A model generated the notes under the pieces. The model was not told where the DNA came from. It did no database searches and worked only from the letters and a program-made list of their open reading frames with translations. This document shows positions 26,797 to 34,858 of a DNA stretch of 64,000 bases, one piece after another (the first letter of the stretch is position 1; each line of letters starts with the position of its first letter). The stretch is from JAMZMI01 sp964353015. Lineage in GTDB: Bacteria > Bacteroidota > Bacteroidia > Cytophagales > Cyclobacteriaceae. The position numbers and the translations under genes were made by a program. Location: contig CAYGUA010000016.1 of assembly GCA_964353015.1 (NCBI GenBank), positions 49,590 through 113,589 of the forward strand. Direction: 5' to 3'.

Positions 26797-27450
26797 TCAA
26801 TCACATTGAACCGTTTGCCTGCTCAGCATTGTACTTATAAGGTTCATATGATTGGATGAACACGGCTTCCCAATATTTGAATTGTCGCATAAGAATAGTA
26901 TGCAGGGATCTCCTTTTTGTTTAGTAAGTGATCCATTGATTTCAATATCACGCTGGCTGACCACCATATCTAAGTATTCCTTTTCACAGTCTCCTACCAC
27001 CAAACTTAAATATTTTTTAGCCTCATCCAGATCAGTGTATACGAGCTGATCCCAGCTACCAACATAGGAGATATGCGAATTTAACAAATCGGACTTGATT
27101 AACTGATCTACAACTGCATACCACAAATATTGGTTTTTAGGCATGATCAGGCTTGTATCCGGCACACCATTAATAAAAATCATAAAAGAATCAGCCACGT
27201 GGGCTTCAAACCAATCGAAGCTTACAGTATAATCCACCCTGAAATATTCGCCATATTCGTTGTTCAATCGTTCACTCGATTTCAGTTTAATGTGCTCTGC
27301 AAAATATTTCGAATTCATACCATTTTGCCGCTGAAACAATTGCTCCCACATTTCGATATACGGTTCCGTTTCCGAAATGTCCGCTTCATCATTGCAGGAC
27401 ATACAAAAACTTAGGAATAGGATAAAGAATAATTTAAGATATATTTTCAT
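26797..27450 (-). CDS. Unknown lipoprotein (cluster gene 2)
   Basis: The 217-residue protein has a lipoprotein-like signal (MKIYLKLFFILFLSFCMSC, Cys16 or Cys19) followed by acidic NDEADISETEPYIEMW. I see no known domain. The middle (YFRVDYTVSFDWFEAHVADSFMIFINGVPDTS) looks like mixed beta structure, and cysteines near the C-terminus (GDPCILFLCDNSNIGKPCSSN) could form disulfides. It starts 6 nt after the upstream beta-barrel gene, so the two are probably co-translated. Its base composition appears A/T-rich, as in the other two cluster genes. Confidence 0.7.
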   Translation of the reverse strand: MKIYLKLFFILFLSFCMSCNDEADISETEPYIEMWEQLFQRQNGMNSKYFAEHIKLKSSERLNNEYGEYFRVDYTVSFDWFEAHVADSFMIFINGVPDTSLIMPKNQYLWYAVVDQLIKSDLLNSHISYVGSWDQLVYTDLDEAKKYLSLVVGDCEKEYLDMVVSQRDIEINGSLTKQKGDPCILFLCDNSNIGKPCSSNHMNLISTMLSRQTVQCD

Positions 27451-27455
27451 CTGGT

Positions 27456-28211
27456 TTAAATGAAGTCGGGTGTTTCCGCCCGACTCTTGAATTTGGCCTC
27501 TTTCTTATTTAGCCGATAGGTCACCATAAATTCCACTCCGGTTAAGTAAATGTTTCTGCGAATCGGGGGTCGGTTCCCGTCAATATTCAATAATTGATAA
27601 TTAATAGTGGGAACAACAGAATACTTAAACCGTTCTCCCAACTTTCCTTGAATCCCTACTCCGAGAGAAACTCCGGGAGTATAAATTCGATTTGCCCATG
27701 CATCGTTCTTTTGCCATTCTTTGACAGCCTTCTGATCTTCTTTGTTAACCAGAAGCTTACCAGAAGACTTAAAATATTCTTCAAGGAAAATGTAATTCTG
27801 TAACCCCGTTTTAATTAATGGTGCTAGTCGCCTATTTGGCAACAGATTCAACTGTATAATTATAGGGATATTTATATAATCGAATCTATGTATTATGAAG
27901 TCCGTTACTTTTCGTGATCCCCCATCAACTAAAAAATCACTTTGAAACTTAATTCCTAACCTTGAATAGCGAATTCCGCTCTCTATGTATATATCCTGGT
28001 TTAAAGCCATGCGTACAATGAATCCAGTTTCAAATCCGAATGTGGGTTCTTCATCATTAACGTTATATGGCTTAGCACCTTTATCAACGGCCTTTATATA
28101 ATTAACATAACCGGGTGTCAATTGTGCACCAATTTCTAACTGGCAATAACAATTGATAATCATAACAAACATGAAAGGAAAAATTAGTGATAAGCGTGTC
28201 GATGGTCTCAT
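27456..28211 (-). CDS. Unknown outer-membrane beta-barrel-like protein (cluster gene 1)
   Basis: The 251-residue protein has a signal peptide (MRPSTRLSLIFPFMFVMIINCYCQ) and PorT/OMP_b-brl_2-like strands: LEIGAQLTPGYVNYI, TFGFETGFIVRMAL, YIESGIRYSRLGIKF, RFKYSVVPTINYQLL, YLTGVEFMVTYRLNK. The last strand is followed by an unusual hydrophilic tail, SRAETPDFI. That tail and the TAA stop are encoded by palindromic repeat copy 3, so the natural C-terminus appears replaced by repeat sequence. It heads the three-gene cluster. No promoter match was found upstream. Confidence 0.7.
   Translation of the reverse strand: MRPSTRLSLIFPFMFVMIINCYCQLEIGAQLTPGYVNYIKAVDKGAKPYNVNDEEPTFGFETGFIVRMALNQDIYIESGIRYSRLGIKFQSDFLVDGGSRKVTDFIIHRFDYINIPIIIQLNLLPNRRLAPLIKTGLQNYIFLEEYFKSSGKLLVNKEDQKAVKEWQKNDAWANRIYTPGVSLGVGIQGKLGERFKYSVVPTINYQLLNIDGNRPPIRRNIYLTGVEFMVTYRLNKKEAKFKSRAETPDFI
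27464..27485 (+). repeat. Palindromic repeat, copy 3, inside a gene's 3' end
   Basis: Arms AGTCGGGTG and CGCCCGACT surround TTTC. The match to copy 4 extends outward (TTTAAATGA before, CTTGAATTTG after), giving about 40 bp of shared sequence. It encodes the last residues of the gene ending at 27456. Confidence 0.82.
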
Positions 28212-28250
28212 AATAACTTGACCTTAATTATTTTTAATTTGTTTAAATGA

Positions 28251-28272
28251 AGTCGGGTGTTTCCACCCGACT
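28251..28272 (+). repeat. Palindromic repeat, copy 4 (perfect)
   Basis: Perfect 9-bp arms AGTCGGGTG and CACCCGACT enclose TTTC (GAAA on the transcribed minus strand, a GNRA-type tetraloop). It lies 40 bp upstream of the first cluster gene. Confidence 0.85.
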
Positions 28273-28371
28273 CTTGAATTTGTCCTCCTACTAATTTACA
28301 AAAAAAATCACCTTATAACATATAACTGCCTTCATTAATTCTTAGCTTGTAATTTTTGATGAGCAAGACAA

Positions 28372-28393
28372 AGTCAAGTGGAGACACCTCACT
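28372..28393 (-). repeat. Palindromic repeat, copy 5 (degenerate)
   Basis: On the plus strand it reads AGTCAAGTG, GAGA, CACCTCACT, five substitutions from the reverse complement of copy 4. The central GTG-GAGA-CAC stem-loop is kept. It lies in the 312 bp gap 28212-28523, which also holds copy 4, a terminator and a promoter element. Confidence 0.5.
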
Positions 28394-28402
28394 GCACTAA
28401 AA

Positions 28403-28447
28403 TTTATTGAAGAAATTAAAAGCGAGAATGATTCTCGCTTTTTTTGT
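28403..28447 (+). terminator. Intrinsic terminator, copy B of the duplicated block
   Basis: The stem GCGAGAA/TTCTCGC with loop TGA is followed by seven T. The leading TTTATTGAAGAAA is identical to copy A at 26021. No plus-strand gene ends just upstream of it, so it may be the remnant of a duplication. Confidence 0.85.
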
Positions 28448-28493
28448 CTAAAACTTGTGGATAAGTTAATGGGGCAGGCTTGGTCATTCCCTA

Positions 28494-28501
28494 TAATTTT
28501 G
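28494..28501 (+). promoter_or_regulatory. -7 element (TAATTTTG) for the CapA-like gene
   Basis: Exact TAnnTTTG match 22 nt upstream of the ATG at 28524. The spacing implies a short leader of about 15 nt. No TTTG was found at -33. Confidence 0.5.
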
Positions 28502-28523
28502 AAGCCTAATTCGTCGGGGATCT

Positions 28524-29708
28524 ATGCGTCAGGGAAAATTTCTTTTCATTATTATCAGTGTGTTTCTTGCCAGCTGTAAAGTTTCCAAGGTGGCGACAAC
28601 CAGTTCACCTATTCCAGACGAAAAAGACACAATCGAGACTCCTAAACCGGTTTATTTCATCACTCAAAAAGGAGACACATTGGAGTCACTGGATTTGGAA
28701 GTTGATATTCAAATCTCCAGGATTTTACCAGATACTATTTCTATAGCAGCCGTTGGAGACATCATGATGGGAACACATTTTCCTGACAAGTCCTATTTAC
28801 CTGCCAATAACGGAAAATTTCTTTGGAACGATAGTCGCGAAATACTGAAAAATGCGGACATCACCTTTGGTAATCTGGAAGGAACAGTGCTTAATGGTGA
28901 AGGAGATCCCAAAGACTGCAAAAATCCAAAGGCTTGTTATCTCTTTAAAATGCCAACTGCAATCACTTCTAATTTGGTGGATTGTGGTTTTGATCTGATG
29001 AGCTTGGCGAATAACCACGCCAATGATTTTGGAACAGTGGGAAGAATCAGCACACAAAGGACGCTGGATTCATTGGGAATTATCTCTGCCGGTTCTATCG
29101 AGAATCCCTACACCGTTACCAAAATAAATGGTATGCGAATCGGATTTGTGGCCTTTGCACCAAATAAAGGGACTTTAGGGTTTTATGATACGGCGCGTGC
29201 CATTTCCATTGTGAAAGAATTGGCTGAAAAATCGGATATAGTCATGGTTTCCATTCATGGTGGAGCCGAAGGTGCTGCCAATCAACATCTCACCCGCAAG
29301 CGGGAATTTTACTTCGGTGAAGACAGAGGGAATATTTATGAATTCAGTCACCTCATGGTCGATAATGGTGCAGATGTAATAATTGGTCATGGACCTCATG
29401 TACCACGAGCGATTGAAGTTTATAAAGAACGGATAATCGCCTACTCGCTAGGTAATTTTTGCACTTACGGAAGGTTCAATCTCAAAGGAGCCAATGCAGA
29501 AGCACCGTTACTTATCAGCAAGGTCAATGCTAAGGGTGAGTTTCTTACCGGACAAATCATTTCCTTCAAGCAAACTTATGACGATGGACCTAAATATGAT
29601 CCGAATTTGACCACTTCTAAGACGATTTCGAAATTATCTCAAGAAGATTTCCCTGAAAATGAAATATTCGTTGACGAAAAAGGAAGAATTATCTATATTC
29701 AAAACTGA
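28524..29708 (+). CDS. CapA family lipoprotein (PGA_cap metallophosphatase-like)
   Basis: The protein has 394 residues with a lipobox (FLASC, Cys18). The CapA/PGA_cap domain (about 75-345) shows AVGDIMMGTHF, DITFGNLEGTVL, SLANNHANDFG, VSIHGGAEG and GHGPHVPRAIEVYKERIIAYSLGNF, the metal-ligand motifs of the calcineurin-like fold. Relatives act in poly-gamma-glutamate export or as envelope phosphoesterases. No capB/capC is nearby, so capsule synthesis is unlikely. It is followed by merR and dprA on the same strand, with gaps of 11 and 3 nt. Confidence 0.82.
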   Translation: MRQGKFLFIIISVFLASCKVSKVATTSSPIPDEKDTIETPKPVYFITQKGDTLESLDLEVDIQISRILPDTISIAAVGDIMMGTHFPDKSYLPANNGKFLWNDSREILKNADITFGNLEGTVLNGEGDPKDCKNPKACYLFKMPTAITSNLVDCGFDLMSLANNHANDFGTVGRISTQRTLDSLGIISAGSIENPYTVTKINGMRIGFVAFAPNKGTLGFYDTARAISIVKELAEKSDIVMVSIHGGAEGAANQHLTRKREFYFGEDRGNIYEFSHLMVDNGADVIIGHGPHVPRAIEVYKERIIAYSLGNFCTYGRFNLKGANAEAPLLISKVNAKGEFLTGQIISFKQTYDDGPKYDPNLTTSKTISKLSQEDFPENEIFVDEKGRIIYIQN

Positions 29709-29719
29709 AAATCACCACC

Positions 29720-30058
29720 GTGCCCTACAAAGAGAAAGAAATAGAAAAAAAATACTTCACAATTGGTGAAGTAGCTGACGAATTGGGGGTCGCGACATCA
29801 CTTATCAGATTTTGGGAAGGTGAATTTGACATCATCAAACCTAAGAAAAATCGCAAAGGAAATCGACAGTTTACACAAGCTGATATTAAGAACGTAAAGC
29901 TCATTTACTATTTGGTAAAAGAGAAGGGCTATACGCTTCAGGGTGCAAGAGATTTCATCAAGAATGATGCAGATGCCGCCACAAGCAAAGTGGAAATGAT
30001 CGAGTCGCTCAAAAAAATCAGAGCATTTTTAACCAAAATCAAAGCAGAACTTCCTTAA
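29720..30058 (+). CDS. MerR family transcriptional regulator
   Basis: The 112-residue protein starts at GTG. It has a MerR winged helix-turn-helix (about 12-80): YFTIGEVADELGVATSLIRFWEGEF, NRKGNRQFTQADI, LIYYLVKEKGYTLQGARDFI. There is no effector-binding domain and no cysteine cluster, only a short coiled C-terminus for dimerisation. This short form, with the IRFWE motif, is common beside dprA or M23 genes in Bacteroidota; this is recollection, not a search. Its target is unknown. Confidence 0.85.
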   Translation: MPYKEKEIEKKYFTIGEVADELGVATSLIRFWEGEFDIIKPKKNRKGNRQFTQADIKNVKLIYYLVKEKGYTLQGARDFIKNDADAATSKVEMIESLKKIRAFLTKIKAELP

Positions 30059-30061
30059 ATC

Positions 30062-31162
30062 ATGGAGGAAGAAAAACTGTATCAGGTAGCTTTAGAGCTG
30101 GTTCCTGGTATTGGCAGTGTCCATTCCAAAAACTTAATCAGTTATTGTGGTTCGGCTAGAGGTGTTTTTGAAGCAAAAAAGCCCCATCTGATGAAAATTC
30201 CTGGAATTGGGGGAAAAGTAATTACCGCATTGAAAAGTCAAACCGTATTATCAGAAAGCGAGGAGATTATCAGGAAATGCGAAAAATCCAACATCAAAAT
30301 ATCTCATTACACAGAATCAAGCTATCCCAGCAGGCTCAAACAAATCGCGGACTGCCCAAATATCATTTATACCAAGGGAAATGGCACACTTAATCCAGAT
30401 CGCACACTTGCGATTGTAGGCACCAGAAACGCCACTCAATATGGCAAGGATGTCACTGAAAAAATTGCTGTTTCCTGTGGTATCCTAAACGCAACGATCA
30501 TCAGTGGTCTCGCATACGGCATTGACATTCAGGCACACAGATCAGGAGTTGCGGCAGGTGTTCCAAATGTTGCAGTTTTAGCAGGGGGTTTAAATAAAAT
30601 TTATCCATCGGTACACAAAAAAACAGCGGAACAGATTCAGGAAAATGGTTTGATCATATCCGAAAATCCACCCGATACTCAGGCAGAAGCTCATTTCTTT
30701 CCAGCAAGAAACAGAATTATCGCTGGATTATCAGACGCCACAATCGTAGTGGAAGCAGCAATAAAAGGTGGCGCATTGATTACTGCCAACATCGCAGATT
30801 CTTACGATAAACCCGTATTTGCTGTGCCTGGGGATTTGGAACACAAGTACTCAGAAGGGTGCAATTATTTGATTCGGAATCAGAAAGCATACATCTATAC
30901 AGGACCAGAAGACATTGTGTATCAACTCAATTGGGATTTGGATTCAACAGCTCCTAAAATACCAAGTCGGAATTTTGATCAGCTGAGTGATGAAGAGAGA
31001 AATGTATGTCAAATACTATTGACCAATGAATCAGGAATTGCGATAGATGAAATTGCATGGAAAGCACAAATCGGCATCAATCGAGTGGCCTCTATCCTAC
31101 TCACTTTAGAATTTCAGGGTTTGGTAAAAAGCTTGCCTGGAAAGAAATATCAACTGGTTTAA
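30062..31162 (+). CDS. dprA: DNA-processing protein A (DNA uptake/recombination mediator)
   Basis: The protein has 366 residues. An N-terminal helix-hairpin-helix-like region (about 10-60; LVPGIGSVHSKNLISYCGS, IPGIGGKV) precedes the Rossmann-like DprA domain (about 80-290) with AIVGTRNATQYG, SGLAYGIDIQAHRSG, AVLAGGLNKIYP, FPARNRIIAGLSDATIVVEAAIKGGALITA. A C-terminal winged helix (about 305-366) completes it. DprA loads RecA on incoming single-stranded DNA during transformation. Its stop overlaps the convergent SLC13 gene by 4 bp. Confidence 0.95.
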   Translation: MEEEKLYQVALELVPGIGSVHSKNLISYCGSARGVFEAKKPHLMKIPGIGGKVITALKSQTVLSESEEIIRKCEKSNIKISHYTESSYPSRLKQIADCPNIIYTKGNGTLNPDRTLAIVGTRNATQYGKDVTEKIAVSCGILNATIISGLAYGIDIQAHRSGVAAGVPNVAVLAGGLNKIYPSVHKKTAEQIQENGLIISENPPDTQAEAHFFPARNRIIAGLSDATIVVEAAIKGGALITANIADSYDKPVFAVPGDLEHKYSEGCNYLIRNQKAYIYTGPEDIVYQLNWDLDSTAPKIPSRNFDQLSDEERNVCQILLTNESGIAIDEIAWKAQIGINRVASILLTLEFQGLVKSLPGKKYQLV

Positions 31163-32955
31163 AAAGGATAAATCATTGGGATGAGGAATGTCGCAAGCAC
31201 CCAAAAAATCAGATTTAACCAAACACCCACTTTAAAAAAATCGCCGAATTTATATTGCCCCGCACTATAAACCATGGTATTCGTCTGATAGCCAATTGGC
31301 GTCATGAATGAGGCCGATGCAGCAAGCATAACAGCAATCAAAAACGGATAAGGACTCACTTCCAATTTTGCCGCCGTTGTGATGGCAATCGGCGCAATCA
31401 ATGCCGCCGTGGCATTGTTAGACATGAGCTCTGTCAATAATGAAGTGACGATATAAAGTCCAGAAAGAATCGCTACAGGTCCCCACATACCGAGATTTCC
31501 TATGAGTGAATCAGAAATAAGAACCGCTAAGCCACTATTATTCATAGCTACACCTAAACTCAACGCACCTGCCAGCAAGAATACTATTCTCCACTCGATT
31601 GACTTGTAAAGTTCTCTCATACTGATGGTGCCCGTAACCACCAACATAAAAGCTCCAAGCGCTGCAGTAATGGCGATTGGCAAAACACCAAAAGCCGCCA
31701 AACCAACAACAGAAGCGATGACAGACAAAACAATCACAAATCGCTTTCTATCAAAATCTATGATCCCTTGTTCTGATAAAATGATAAATGGGCTGTTTTG
31801 ACTCATTTCCATTTTTTTCAGAATTTCAACCCGATGGGTTTTTATTTCGATTAGCACCACATCGCCGGGCTTGAGCTCTACTTCATGTAGGTTTTCATGC
31901 AATACCTCCTCACGGTGCAGAATAGCCAATGGCACAGCTCTAAACATGCGTCGAAAATCCATTTGGCGAAGATTTTTTCCTGCAAATTCAGATCCAGTGG
32001 TAATCACCAACTCCAAAATAGTCGTGTTTCCAACCTGCAATTCACTGTCGCCGATCTTCACGGCTGAGGAACTGAGGCTGACCTTTAACCGGTCTTTGAG
32101 TTCTTTTATCTTATCGACATTACAACGAACCTTTACAATATCTCCCTTATTGATGATAAAATCACCTGTTGGCAAGGCGAAAACAGATTCTGTCCTTCTA
32201 ACCTCGATCACATCCAATTCCATTTCCTTGGCAATCATCGAATCCATGATTCTTTGTCCAACAAAATCTGATCCCTCCAGTATCTCAATTTCCGTAATGT
32301 AATTTCTGATCTCATATCGATCAGACAAGGCCATGTCCTTTCTTCGATCAGGAAGCAATTTTTTACCAAATAGGAAAATATATGTCGCTCCAACAATCAA
32401 AAAAACGATTCCAATTGGTGCGGAATAAAACATTGAAAATCCATCTAACCCATTCGACTCTGCAATCCCACTCACCAATACGTTCGTTGATGTACCAATC
32501 AAAGTACAGGTTCCCCCGAAAATAGATGCATAGGAAAGAGGAATCAGCAACTTAGATGGACTGATGTTGGACATATTCGCTACACTCACCATTACTGGAA
32601 TAAACATGGCCACTATGGGTGTATTGTTGACAAATGCAGAAAACAATCCAATAAACAGGATCATCATCAATATGCCCAGATTAAAATTCTTCCTAAAAAC
32701 TTTGCTCAATACCGGACCGATGCGCTGCAAAGAACCTGTTTTTAACAAGGCGTAGCTGATCACAAACATGAAAGCCACGGTAATGGTCGCGGGGTTACTG
32801 AAGCCAGCCAAGCCTTCTTGTGGGCTGATGATTCCGGTAATCACTAAACTGAGCATAATCAGCATTGATACCAAATCAATGGACACCCATTCGGTAGCAA
32901 AAAGAACTACCGCCACAAGTACAACAATTAAAACGATGATGGCTTCAATTCCCAT
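31159..32955 (-). CDS. SLC13/DASS family transporter with two TrkA-C domains
   Basis: The protein has 598 residues. About six N-terminal membrane segments (1-200) and six C-terminal ones (400-598) flank a cytoplasmic insert (about 205-385) with two RCK_C/TrkA-C domains (EGSDFVGQRIMDSM...NKGDIVKVR and TTGSEFAGKNLRQMDF...LKPGDVVLI). Conserved SNT-type motifs FVNNTPIVAMFIPV and ELMSNNATAALIAPIA are present, so sodium-coupled anion uptake (sulfate or dicarboxylates) is likely. It sits 41 nt after the HMG-CoA-lyase-like gene. Sulfate import would fit the methionine neighbourhood but is inference. Confidence 0.88.
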   Translation of the reverse strand: MGIEAIIVLIVVLVAVVLFATEWVSIDLVSMLIMLSLVITGIISPQEGLAGFSNPATITVAFMFVISYALLKTGSLQRIGPVLSKVFRKNFNLGILMMILFIGLFSAFVNNTPIVAMFIPVMVSVANMSNISPSKLLIPLSYASIFGGTCTLIGTSTNVLVSGIAESNGLDGFSMFYSAPIGIVFLIVGATYIFLFGKKLLPDRRKDMALSDRYEIRNYITEIEILEGSDFVGQRIMDSMIAKEMELDVIEVRRTESVFALPTGDFIINKGDIVKVRCNVDKIKELKDRLKVSLSSSAVKIGDSELQVGNTTILELVITTGSEFAGKNLRQMDFRRMFRAVPLAILHREEVLHENLHEVELKPGDVVLIEIKTHRVEILKKMEMSQNSPFIILSEQGIIDFDRKRFVIVLSVIASVVGLAAFGVLPIAITAALGAFMLVVTGTISMRELYKSIEWRIVFLLAGALSLGVAMNNSGLAVLISDSLIGNLGMWGPVAILSGLYIVTSLLTELMSNNATAALIAPIAITTAAKLEVSPYPFLIAVMLAASASFMTPIGYQTNTMVYSAGQYKFGDFFKVGVWLNLIFWVLATFLIPMIYPF

Positions 32956-32996
32956 GGATGCAAATTGCGTGATTTTGTGATTAAATGAATACCAAA

Positions 32997-33842
32997 CTAA
33001 CTAAAAACCTCATTGGAAAGAATTAGTGACTTCTGAAACCTATCCATATTGATCTGCGGAATGTGTCCTTCATTTTTAAGTGTTTCAATAATCATTTCCG
33101 TTGCGATATTTCCAACAAGCTCATCTTTTGCCATTGGGCATCCGCCAAAACCTCGAATCGCTCCATCTATCCGGCGGCAGCCGGAAGCATAAGCCGCTAT
33201 AATTTTTTCTGATGCCTGATTTGGATGAGCATGCAAATGTGCACCAAACTCAATATGCGGAAATTTTGGAATCAAGTTGCTAAACAGATCACCAATGGTT
33301 TCGGGCGTGGAAACACCGATGGTATCGGCAAGTGAAATAATATCGATTTCCAGTGCATCTAATCTATCTACAAAGTCACTCACATAAGCCAATTCATATG
33401 GATCGCCGTAAGGATTGCCAAAACCCATTGAAAGGTAAACAACCAATGTTTTGTCATTTGATTCGCATATATCCTGGATTTCGGCCACATTGTCAAACGC
33501 TACTTCAATAGATCGATTTGTATTGCGCTGCTGAAATGTTTCAGAAAGAGAAAGTGGATAACCTAAATATTGAATCTCCTGAAAATCTGCTGCTGTCTCC
33601 GCACCACGCACGTTGGCAATGATTGCTAACAGTTGCGTTGTAGAAAGATTCAGTTCCAGCTGATCAAGCACTTCTGCCGTATCGGCCAATTGTGGAATGG
33701 CCTTTGGTGATACGAAGCTTCCGAAATCAATCGTATCAAATCCAACTTTCAAGAGTGAATTCAAGTATTTCACTTTCGCCGCAGTTGGAATGAATTGATC
33801 CATTCCCTGCATGGCATCTCTGGGACATTCGATGATTTTCAT
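32997..33842 (-). CDS. Hydroxymethylglutaryl-CoA lyase-like protein
   Basis: The 281-residue protein is an HMGL-like TIM barrel. It starts IIECPRDAMQGMDQFIPTAAKV, with the catalytic Arg-Asp pair, and has SLADTIGVSTPETIG, FGAHLHAHPNQA with metal-binding His-x-His, and the cysteine loop IRGFGGCPMAKDELVGN. These are the HMG-CoA lyase signatures, giving acetyl-CoA and acetoacetate in leucine or ketone catabolism. The C-terminus is slightly shorter than in human HMGCL. It follows metF by 24 nt, an unexpected neighbour whose meaning is unclear. Confidence 0.85.
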   Translation of the reverse strand: MKIIECPRDAMQGMDQFIPTAAKVKYLNSLLKVGFDTIDFGSFVSPKAIPQLADTAEVLDQLELNLSTTQLLAIIANVRGAETAADFQEIQYLGYPLSLSETFQQRNTNRSIEVAFDNVAEIQDICESNDKTLVVYLSMGFGNPYGDPYELAYVSDFVDRLDALEIDIISLADTIGVSTPETIGDLFSNLIPKFPHIEFGAHLHAHPNQASEKIIAAYASGCRRIDGAIRGFGGCPMAKDELVGNIATEMIIETLKNEGHIPQINMDRFQKSLILSNEVFS

Positions 33843-33866
33843 TGGGGTGCTTTTTGTAAATATAGC

Positions 33867-34823
33867 TTAGAATAATGCCTTGGCTATTCTCTGAACGGAA
33901 TCAGATTTTCCCATAGAATAGAAATGAAGAACAGGGACACCTGCCTCCATCAATTCTTTCGCCTGGTGAATTCCCCACTCCACACCTACTTCTTTTACAG
34001 CAGTATTGTCTTTGCATTTCTCAACTGCCGCGAGTAAATCGTCTGGTATATCAATGTGAAAAATACTAGGTAGCACATTCATGTGACTCTTGACAGTAAT
34101 CGGTTTCAAACCCGGAATAATTGGCACGTTGATGCCCGCAGCTCTGCATTTATCTACAAATTCGAAATACTTCTGATTGTCATAAAACATTTGGGTAACC
34201 ACATACTCGGCACCTGCATCGATCTTTTGCTTCAGAAATTTCAAATCAGACTTCATGTTGGGAGCTTCGAAATGTTTCTCCGGATATCCCGCTACACCAA
34301 TGCAAAAGTTAGATGGTACGGCATTTTGCAATTCGTCATCCAAATACTCGCTTTGATTCATCCCGCTGATCTGATTCACCAAATCGATGGCAAAAGCATT
34401 TCCATTGGCTTCAGGTTTAAAGGACTTTTCAGAGCTGATCGCATCACCTCTTAAAGCCAAAACATTATCGATTCCCAGGAAATTTAAATCGATCAATGCA
34501 TTTTCGGTTTCCTCTTTGGTAAATCCACCACAAATGATATGAGGAACCGGATCAACTTCATATCGGTTTTTTATGGCCGCACAAATCCCTACTGTTCCAG
34601 GTCTTTTACGAATGGTTTTTTTCTCCAGCAGTCCATTACCTCTGTCCTTGTAAACATATTCTTCCCGGTGATAAGTCACGTCAATAAATGGAGGTTTAAA
34701 CTCCATCAGTGGATCGATATGCGCAAACAAACTTTCTATGCTATCACCTTTTTTAGGTGGAATGATCTCTAGTGAGAAAAGGGTTTTGCCCTCTGATGCT
34801 TTTATGTGTTCTACTACTTTCAT
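33867..34823 (-). CDS. metF: 5,10-methylenetetrahydrofolate reductase
   Basis: The 318-residue protein is the FAD-dependent MetF TIM barrel. Motifs: FSLEIIPPKKGDS, PPFIDVTYH, PGTVGICAAIKNRY, HIICGGFTKEETENALIDL, NVLALRGD, FCIGVAGYPEKHFEAPN, YVVTQMFYDNQKYFEFVD and PIIPGLKPI. It makes 5-methyl-THF, the methyl donor for the MetH pair upstream. A broken four-helix-bundle gene separates it from metH. It has no SAM riboswitch of its own, so it may be read through from metH. Confidence 0.96.
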   Translation of the reverse strand: MKVVEHIKASEGKTLFSLEIIPPKKGDSIESLFAHIDPLMEFKPPFIDVTYHREEYVYKDRGNGLLEKKTIRKRPGTVGICAAIKNRYEVDPVPHIICGGFTKEETENALIDLNFLGIDNVLALRGDAISSEKSFKPEANGNAFAIDLVNQISGMNQSEYLDDELQNAVPSNFCIGVAGYPEKHFEAPNMKSDLKFLKQKIDAGAEYVVTQMFYDNQKYFEFVDKCRAAGINVPIIPGLKPITVKSHMNVLPSIFHIDIPDDLLAAVEKCKDNTAVKEVGVEWGIHQAKELMEAGVPVLHFYSMGKSDSVQRIAKALF

Positions 34824-34858
34824 TTAATATGTTATAAAAGTGCTAATGTTTTAAAGTG

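Noticed and set aside
26082..28393. CRISPR-like array
   Set aside because: The repeat units are 22-bp palindromes 0.1-0.8 kb apart with whole genes between them, in both orientations and of unequal quality. There are no cas genes.
28524..29708. Capsule (poly-gamma-glutamate) biosynthesis operon
   Set aside because: Only the CapA-like protein is present. The neighbours are merR and dprA, not capB/capC.
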